Assembly (NCBI GenBank): GCA_002633005.1
Contig: NMRA01000104.1
Coordinates: forward strand, 744,841-808,840
DNA length: 64,000 nucleotides
Source of the DNA: Phoronis australis
Lineage: Eukaryota > Phoronida > Phoronidae
Direction: 5' to 3'
In this document: in pieces, positions 54,001 through 63,000 of the stretch
How positions within the stretch are numbered: the first letter of the stretch is position 1
Layout of the letters: each line of letters begins with the position of its first letter
The notes under the pieces: model-generated
Told to the model about the DNA's origin: nothing
What the model saw: only the letters and a program-made list of their open reading frames with translations
Databases searched by the model: none
Position numbers and translations under genes: made by a program

Positions 54001-57000
54001 CTGTAGGTTTACTCTTTTACGTTTGCCTGCCAGTATATTTACTGAAGAGTTAGAGCAAATCTGATCAATTAAACAACTAATGGATGGAAACCAACAAAAG
54101 TCAAACAACATGACTTTCACTCATTTTTCACACAGTTCTAACCACAGTCCCCATTAATTGTCAAATGGGTCGAATGAGAGTTGCATATATATCTGAGAGA
54201 CTCATGTTGTTGTCAAAGCCACCGAACGATTTATCCGAATCAGATTCTGATTGAAATATCTCGCACCAGAATAATTCTAGTGATAAGAAAACTTCACGAG
54301 ATTAAACCGTGGCTCACCTTCTCTAATACTGACAAAAGTCTACCATGAGTTATGACAATAATTAGAAGCCCATGCAATATTGGTCTTTGACACGTCATAT
54401 GTATAGATGCCATTTACAGTATGGCTGATAAACCCATCAAAAAGCTTACTGATGTGCAGCTGCCCAGAAAGTTGGCTAGTATGACATGGTTTCAAATCAA
54501 GCTTTCATGGGGTTGTGTAACAAAGGAATTACAGTAAGCACTAAAATCCAAAAAGTGTTCATCAATAATTTTCACCAAAACAGATAAGTGTACTAACTAT
54601 AATAAAGATAAACATACTCTGTTTTAAGGGTAGTGTGAGGAGGCAGTGTGGCCTAGTGTGATGGTGCTCGCCTTCTTTACTTGAGGTGGTGGGTTCGAGT
54701 CCCACTGGGCCACACTGCTAGACTCTTGAGTCAGGTTTCCAGCTTCTCAGCTTGGTTTTAACTATATATTAATAAAGCACAAAAATATTTCCAGGTGATC
54801 AGTGCAATGGGCCCACATGCGCGGCCTGTGCACGTCTGGTACAACGTGTACCAGAGTGCCTACAATTCTTTTTGTAAGGGTGGTGTATGGCAATTTGAAT
54901 GTCCTCACCGTTAAAGAATTGACCGTATTCAGTTTACTTGGCACACCTAAACTATGAGGAAAATATATTTAATTGACTTTGTGTGAAATAAGTGGAGAGC
55001 TGCCATAGATTGGACAGACATCAAGTTAAAACTGATATTATCTCCCTTTCAGTGTTCTGTCCAAAAATGCTAATTATGCCAATTATAATGGTCAGGTGAC
55101 CATAATAAGTTGAGGCCTTTCACGTAAGAAAACATGGCTGTCAACGAACAATAATTGTATTTTTGACATCGTACAGTATTTATGTGTCTTATCTGTTACT
55201 CACACGCATCTGTTTCCAGTGCATACTGTCAAGTATGCAATTAAAAAGCAAATAGAAGAAGAGCTGATCCATTATGTCAGGGTGGTTGCCTGTATGCTTA
55301 TGGCATCCACAGGCAATACATTATCTAGCAACAGGCAAGAGGCCTGTCTGCAGCTTAAGGCAACCAATACTACCAAAAGGAGAGTGGGTTGGTGGACGAA
55401 CTATTGTTCATTTTGTCTCCTCTAGGCACGGCTTTAGACGGTGACCTCTACATAACCCCATGTACATTTCTGTATGACCTCAGCTCAAAAACACTGAAAT
55501 TTTGTTGACAAATTAAGAGCATGCACGCATCCAGCCTAAAAAATGGGGGCTTGAATTTTTGAGAACGTGCACCCATACCAAGATTCACAGGGTACATTCA
55601 GAGATGAATTGACCTATCGCCAGAATTTTGAGACGGTTTAACTGACCAACCACAACGCAACATTCTTGACACACCTTCGTTTCCAAGCCGCCATTTTACC
55701 TGACAAACAACACGTTGTCGGGTAAAACTTACTGTTTGTTAGTCGACATTATGCAACAGGGTGGGGCTTGCGATAGGTCAATTGTGCATTCGCCGAATTT
55801 TGGTGCTTTTTGCCTTTTTAGTGGACTTTTGTATCATCTTCTTTTTTCAGAGTTTTTGTTTCCCTGAATCGGACTTTTTTGCCCACTTGGCCAAATGAGG
55901 GACTCGTTCGAGCCCCGCTTTTAGTATTTTGATACCAGCAAACTGAATCTGATAATGCATTTTGCTGCAGTGAAACTGTCACCATCTCCCGAAAGATGTT
56001 GCAAAAAATGAGCAAATGGCACACGTACATTTCTCAAGAATGTGTTTTTCAAAATTTAAGTAGACAACAGAAACTTCTTCATAACAGAAGCCACAAGAAT
56101 TGTGCAAGAAAATGACATTGTTTTCCACTAACACAGTTGTCACTGCCCAGGTGAGTGTCGATTGGTTGGCTCCCAGCCCTGCCAGTCGTTAGCTCTACAC
56201 GTTCAGATTATGACAAACAACTACCAGGTCAGTTCTAGCTATTGCACCTTAACATAGTGGTTTCTAGCTGTAATTCCTATGATAGTCAGTCACCTGATAC
56301 TTGATCGATAGTCTTTACACAATGACGTAACTTGAAACTTCTTGAAATGCAAAGCAGACTGCCTCAATAATAATGATTGCCGGCGGATCGACCTCGGTAA
56401 GACGACCGTTTCATTCTTAGGAATGTAACTCCGTGATTCTGCTAAGATTAAATTTAGAACCTATATTGTTACCTTTTAACTGTATCTGTCACCAGTAGGC
56501 CTAATCTCGAAATGCGAAATCGCTGCGTGATCCAAAATGACAGCCAATTTCGTACAATCGCGTCTCCAACGGAGGAGAGCAAATTTCGCTACCTGGGCAT
56601 CGCACGATACATGAAGTTACACATAGGACAGCGCTCGTTGACCGGCCTTCTTGACACGCGACACACGAGCGACATTTGTGTACAGCTCGATCCTATGCAC
56701 GGTACCAGTAATTCATGACCAATGATAAGGGAAGTTAGTTTGATAGCACTCATGCTGCAGCGGATTCATCATGTGATTTCACGAAAAATTTCAATTCTCA
56801 GTGTACCATTACAAATACACCAAATTCTATAAAAATATGAGCACTTGAAAATAGTAATCCAGCCTCCTGAAAAGCCACTAATATAACAGGCTATGGCACA
56901 GTTACAGGGCTGCAAAAGGTTGATATGGGCGGTGCGTTATATTTAGACGAGCCGAGATATTTGCGTACTTTTATTTTTAACTATTTATGCGGAAAAGGTG

Positions 57001-60000
57001 CCGTATATACCAGATCTGTTTCATCATATTGTTTTCAGTTCGTCGGTGGGGAAATTTTATCAAGTGAAAGTCTGTTGCACTTATTACTGCACTCACGTTC
57101 ACGATATCAGTTGAGCTGATTTTGCCCAAAAGCATAAAAATTGTGAGCTGATTTTGGCAGGCACAGCCAGATGCTTTATTTAGTTAATTATTTAATTATT
57201 TATAATAAGACCTCCTCAAAGGAGAACGAGATAAAGTACAATGAATAACAGACAATAGACAATTTAAAACTAAATTAAAATGTCTATTGTCTGTTATTCA
57301 TTGTATTTTTATCTCGTTCTCCTTTCAGAGAGTCCACAATACACTCAATGGCCTAGGCCAGCGTGGGACAACGGATCGACATAACAGATCAATAGGGATA
57401 ACACCAGCCGGTAGGGTCCCACCGGGGAACAAGCACACTGTCTGCAAGGGCATTGATAGTCGGTGTATACACAGACGACTACACGGAGAGTCTACACGAC
57501 AGAGGTGCCTAAATAAACCAGCAGCAGAATTCTCAATAACCGACCACTAACTCTCATACGATTGTTAACTGTCGAATGAGCGGGCAACTCAAATCCCTGG
57601 TGGTTTCGAAGTTTTTGTCGTTGAAAGAAATAAGAATCCTATAGCAATATTAAGATATGAGTTTAGGTGGCTTAATTCATTATTTCGTTTTTTAGCAGCT
57701 AAACAAAGAGGATATGCAGTTCAAACTTAACAAATTATGGCAACATCATGACATAAAAGACAAATGGTGGTCACAGGTCAATGATGTGTTTAGAAAACTA
57801 TATTCTGCAAACATGCACTGCGATAAAATCTCATAAATTTAAGATTCTAAAAAGTAGGCTAAATTATCTAACTCGCAGGAATATCCAGCATTTTCGAGTT
57901 CAGCACCTTCGCATTGGAACACGCAATGGACTGTCACAGGCTAATAGTTAAGAAGTTCTATGTACAGGACCGAAAGGCTACAACAATCACTTTTGCTTCC
58001 GGCTTTAGTTATCCCAAGCTGATGGCATTTTCGCAAGTTTTCGTACCAGACCACTTACTTTCAAAAGAACACGCATGAGCCTTTGTTAATCGTAGCATAA
58101 ATGAATTTCGCATAAAAGCGACTCAGGTGGGGAGTTAATAAAGTAACTGCTGGCAAAAATGACCCATTCGAGGACAACTAGTTCGTCTTCGCCAACGAAA
58201 CTGTTGCTTATGTGATCCTAGTTTAAGACTATTGTGTTTTGTTGGAGACTGTGACGTGGTATGGAGAAGACAGTCACGGTCTTGTGACATAAATGAATTT
58301 TTTCCCATTACTTTTATTCAATGGAATATATTTCACGAACTCATTTTCAAAGACACGCGTATTTGGCTATTTCCTATTTACTTCTAAGACCCAATTCGTA
58401 TGCATATTTTTCGCTTTCTCCCTCTCTTGAAATCAAAATTGATCAAGCTTTCTCAGCATTAATGAGATTAGCTGTCAATTTGCATAAACAATTACAAATA
58501 TTGTACTTTAATACTTAAAAATTGTGACGTCATCTTATTGTCCTTTAACTACTCTGAATTATTGCCGAAATTTCGCTCGCTTGATAGGTAAGTGTAAACT
58601 ATTCTAATTTTAAACTTTAAAACTAAGTAAAGAAGAACTAGCAATGTAGGTTGATATTCAGAGCTGACCCACAAACAATGGACGCATCTGAAATGGAGTG
58701 CAACTGCATTTTAGACACAATCTTACCTCTTCCCGTAGAATTGGTTGCACCGCTTCCTCCGCTACCAAAATCAACTGGGTTGTACAGGGAACCATACGTC
58801 GTACCAGGGAGAGAACCTAACAGTAAAGCAAATTCTAATTAAAATATCCGTGATATGGTCGCTATTACAAAGTGTGGATCTGTCCATTCTTCTTTTTGTA
58901 GTCGTAGTGTTTTTGCAAGATTTTCTAGGTATCCTGTTACATGACTGCACAACTTCTTCAAATCCAAAAACCAGAGAAAACTGACCTGCCATAGAAATAG
59001 TTTAGACTTGATGAATGATATCGTTTAAAAAGGTGCTGTTAAATATTGGCTCACCTGACTGGGAGCCCTTCCCGCCCCTTCCACCGTGTCCAGCACCGCC
59101 TCCCATGTATCCTCTTCCACTGCCCTCCAAGTATCCTTGGTAGTCAGTGGTCAAGACACCATCAGAATCAACACCAACAGATGCCGCTTCAATGTGAAGA
59201 GCAGAGGCCCTTATCACGCCGCCCCCTTCAACCGTTAGTACTCCATCGCGATATCCCTTACCAAAATCGTTGACAACCTGGTTACAATTAAAAATAACTG
59301 ATAATGTCATTTTTCAGAACACTTCGTGGCGAGGTGTCTTTTTACGTAAAATGTAGTTCAGGGTCAAATGCACTCCAAGAATCTTACAAGCACAATAAAC
59401 AAATGATTTTTTCCTAGGCTACAACATACCTTTACGGTCCATCTGTCAGCATAGTTCCCGTAATAACTCAAAAAGTTGAGTTGAGCTTGGTTTTGTATGG
59501 TCATTCCCACACATTGGATGTGTCGTTTGCTCTGCAGCTGGAGGTTTACAGTCAAACCTAAATGACGGATTTAAATAAAAATGTCAAGAAATGTTTTTTA
59601 AAGAGATACAAAAGCTATACACTAAAGAGAAAGATCACTGGTGCGGCCTCTCTCCTTAATAAGTGACTATTTTTGTGAGTGCCATTTTTGGCCATTTGAT
59701 ATGCCACCAGTAGTAATTCTCAGGATGTGTTTAATGGGACTGCGACCTGCTTAGTGTCAACAGGATCACGGTGGAGGACAGATGGTTCCAGGTGGAAATA
59801 TTAGCAAACATGCATTGTTCTGAAGAAATCATATTGATGATTTTCATTTAACACACATGCAAACTGTCTCAAAAAATCACCCGATTCGTGGGACTGACAC
59901 GATCCTCTCCTTGAGCTGTCGCACAATAGCGCACCTTGATATTAGTTTTCACATCGATATTGCCAATTAGAGCCATGTTCAGTGTACCTGATCCGAGCAG

Positions 60001-63000
60001 GATGTGGGCACTGTCTCCTACCATCGTGCCCCAGATGTTTAGTGTGGTAGGTCTTAACATCGACGGCGGACAGTTGTTGGTATTGTAAACCTTTTCGTTG
60101 AACGGTTCTCTCATTTCGAAAGTTCCATTGGGCAAGACGAACGTAGCTCTCTCGTAGACATATGGGGCCCAAGTCATATTGATTCGCTTGTAGCCAGAAT
60201 CCTGTGATAACGAATGTGTAAATATATACAATGTCAACTTGTTTTGAGCTAAATTGTCAACGTAGCATTTTTGTAGGAATTTATAAAAAACGAGTTTACT
60301 CACGAGTACAAGAATGTTACCTCAGTAATTATTCCCAGTGTGTGGTTTGGCGCCACATGAATCTGTCCTGTGTCATCACCCACAATACTAGTAGCCGACA
60401 CTTTGGTCGAGTTTCCCATGAACGTCAGCTGAGCACCACCATAAAGTTCAACCATTGAAAACCGGTACTCATAATTGTCAACAGACGGCATGAGATACGC
60501 GATCGCTCCTGAAAAATGAGATGTCAACCAGTTAAGACAAATAAGCTTAGCAATACAAGTGAAACCAGAAATATAGGTGTAAAAGTTAAAATATGACGGA
60601 TTTCTCAGACAAATCGTTACATTTTGACTCACCTGTAGATATGTAGTTTGCGTAATCCCCGTTGTTGGCGTGTTCGGCAGTTGGTAAGGTGACAACTGGC
60701 GCCTGACACTTATTATCTATCCTCAGCTGCTTTACTTCTGGTGACGTGCCGTCGAGGTATGCCATTCCTGGTCCACCTGGCTCAGCGCCTGAACCACCTG
60801 ATTTGCCAGAAAAGATCATTTAGATTTGGCGTGAACGTTAACTAAATGGGTTAAAATAACAAATAACAATATTAGAGAAATGGCGTGCAAAGAATGCGTA
60901 CCAATATTCTTTTGAGCCTCATAGACATTTCCGGCGTTTTATTGTAAATATTCCCACTGCATTCTTATTTTATCTCTCTTACAGCCAAATTACGCGCTCT
61001 TTTAGCCAATGTGGCATACCTGGAAAGCACAAACTTCAAATCACAATTTCAAGCTAAGATTTAGAGATATTTAGCATTAAAAGAACCAGAATTACCTTTA
61101 GCTATGATGTGATCACTGTGAAACACACTAGTATTGAAGTAAGCGACAACGCGGCCGCCGGCACCTCCACCGCCACTACCACTGGCTGCTCCGCCTGACG
61201 AATCAATATAACCAGATCCAACCAGTCGGTCACAGTGGATGTAGACAGACCCGCCACTGCCACCTCCTGAGTTTGATCCCTACAAACAAAAAGGATTTTT
61301 CTGATTCACACAATTTAATTTACATAAATCGCAAGACATTTTAGTTAGGGAGGGAAATCGTCGTTATCAGCAAAAAACTCAAACTTAATCAGATTTACCT
61401 TGGACCTTCCTCCACTAACTGTTATTCGTCCATTATGTGTCACCGTGTTTCGGATGTAGAGATGTATCAAACCTCCACCTCGACCCCCGAGATAGTTTGA
61501 AGACGCCTGTCCACCTCCGCTACCCCAAGTGCCCGGATCGTAGATGTTTCCGTATGGCATCCACGCGAAAGCATACGGCGACCTGGCACCGCCACGACCA
61601 CCACGTGCTCCGTGGCTGGCTCCCGAGGCACCAGATGGTAGCTTCACACCAGCGCCTATTAACAAAAATGTGCTTTTAAAACAATTTGTTACACAACTTA
61701 CACAATACCTCTGATTAGCTGTCAACGACCAACAAACATACGATGACAACTTTCTCGTCACTTTCCCTCAAATAGCTTTCATAAGAGAAGACAGTGATGA
61801 ATGGTTCAACACATTTGCCAAAGATTATGTCATACAATTCTGAAAGTTTTGGAAATTATAAAATTACTATCTCGTACCTGGACCGTCATCGCTGACGTGG
61901 CCACCTTCTTTGCAATCAATGAGTCCAGATAAACCGACATTCAGTGATCCTGCTTCTACGTAAAGTGATCCAGCTTGAAACGTACCGTTTACGATGACAT
62001 TCCGACTCATATAAATTGTGGAGTTAATGGCCCCTTTTCGTATCACAGCTGGCAATCCCTGATATTCCAAATCAAATGTTCCGAAGATTTCAAGAGAGTA
62101 TCCAATGAACGCTGTTTCTCCAGTCATAGCGGTGTAGGATTGTAATCTGCCATCTATTATAGTTGTATTTACTCTAAATTTGTCCTTTGGTTCAAACTCC
62201 ATATTACCGCCAGTCTCTACTGACCATGTAAGCCATCTCTGACCAACTGAAAGCAAGCCTGCCAACACTCGGCCACTGACTACCAAATGATCAAGGTTAA
62301 AAGAGGATGACCTGTTGCTTGACCATTCACGTTTGCTATGATCAGACATCGAATCGATTTTTGTGTAACCGCCAAGAGTAACCATATTCACTCGGACATT
62401 TGTCTTGCCTTCAAATACAATTTGATGACGGAACTCGACATGAGCAGTGCTCGTTTGGGTATAGTCGTCGACTTTTATGGTCACATTGAGTTGGTCTGTT
62501 TTTGTAGTGCCACCTATGGTTATGTTATTTACTTGAAGGTCCATATCGCCTGTGAAAAACTGGCTATTGTCATCTTGTACCAGATTTCTGGCTAGAATTG
62601 CCGACTGGCCGTTCCAGGGACCATTAGGGTGTTTCGTATTAGCGTCAAACAGTACGTTGCCATTTGAACCAATATGTACCTCCTGCGTGTTGTCTCTTGA
62701 TCGTCCTCTGATGTTTATTGGTAAGTAAGACTTCACAACCCCATCAAAGGATATCGTATCAACATGCAACGTATTAAGCAGATGAAAGGTTAGTGTTGAA
62801 CCAGATATCGTCCTTAACTCTTCAAGTCCCCTTGGCAAGACTAGAGCACCGGCATGGAGAACGCCACCAATTTCAAATCGTACCGCCGTAATAGAAGAGT
62901 TGTTATTGCGTGTTCTTTCGGGTGATCCTCCCTCGGTGTCGAGAAGAAATGTTCCGCGAGGAAGCACACTCAAACTCAAAAGTTCCAGATTGTTATGACC

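Larger units (their letters stand above)
47800..58726 (-). other. 10.9-kb intron with nested foreign elements
   Basis: The longest intron in the window; its two sides are continuous in module order and phase. It holds an integrase-like fragment on the plus strand (50,924-52,454), repeats rich in a CTCF-like motif (49.5-50.2 and 52.9-53.5 kb), a tRNA-derived SINE (54.6 kb), a 42-base-arm hairpin (57.2 kb), a TA run near 52,545 and three single-N joins. Open frames at 48,291-48,641 and 56,512-56,718 have no recognisable features. Stretches near 50.4-50.7 and 56.4-57.6 kb are visibly richer in CG than their surroundings. From 47.8 to 49.5 kb nothing is recognised. Confidence 0.75.
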
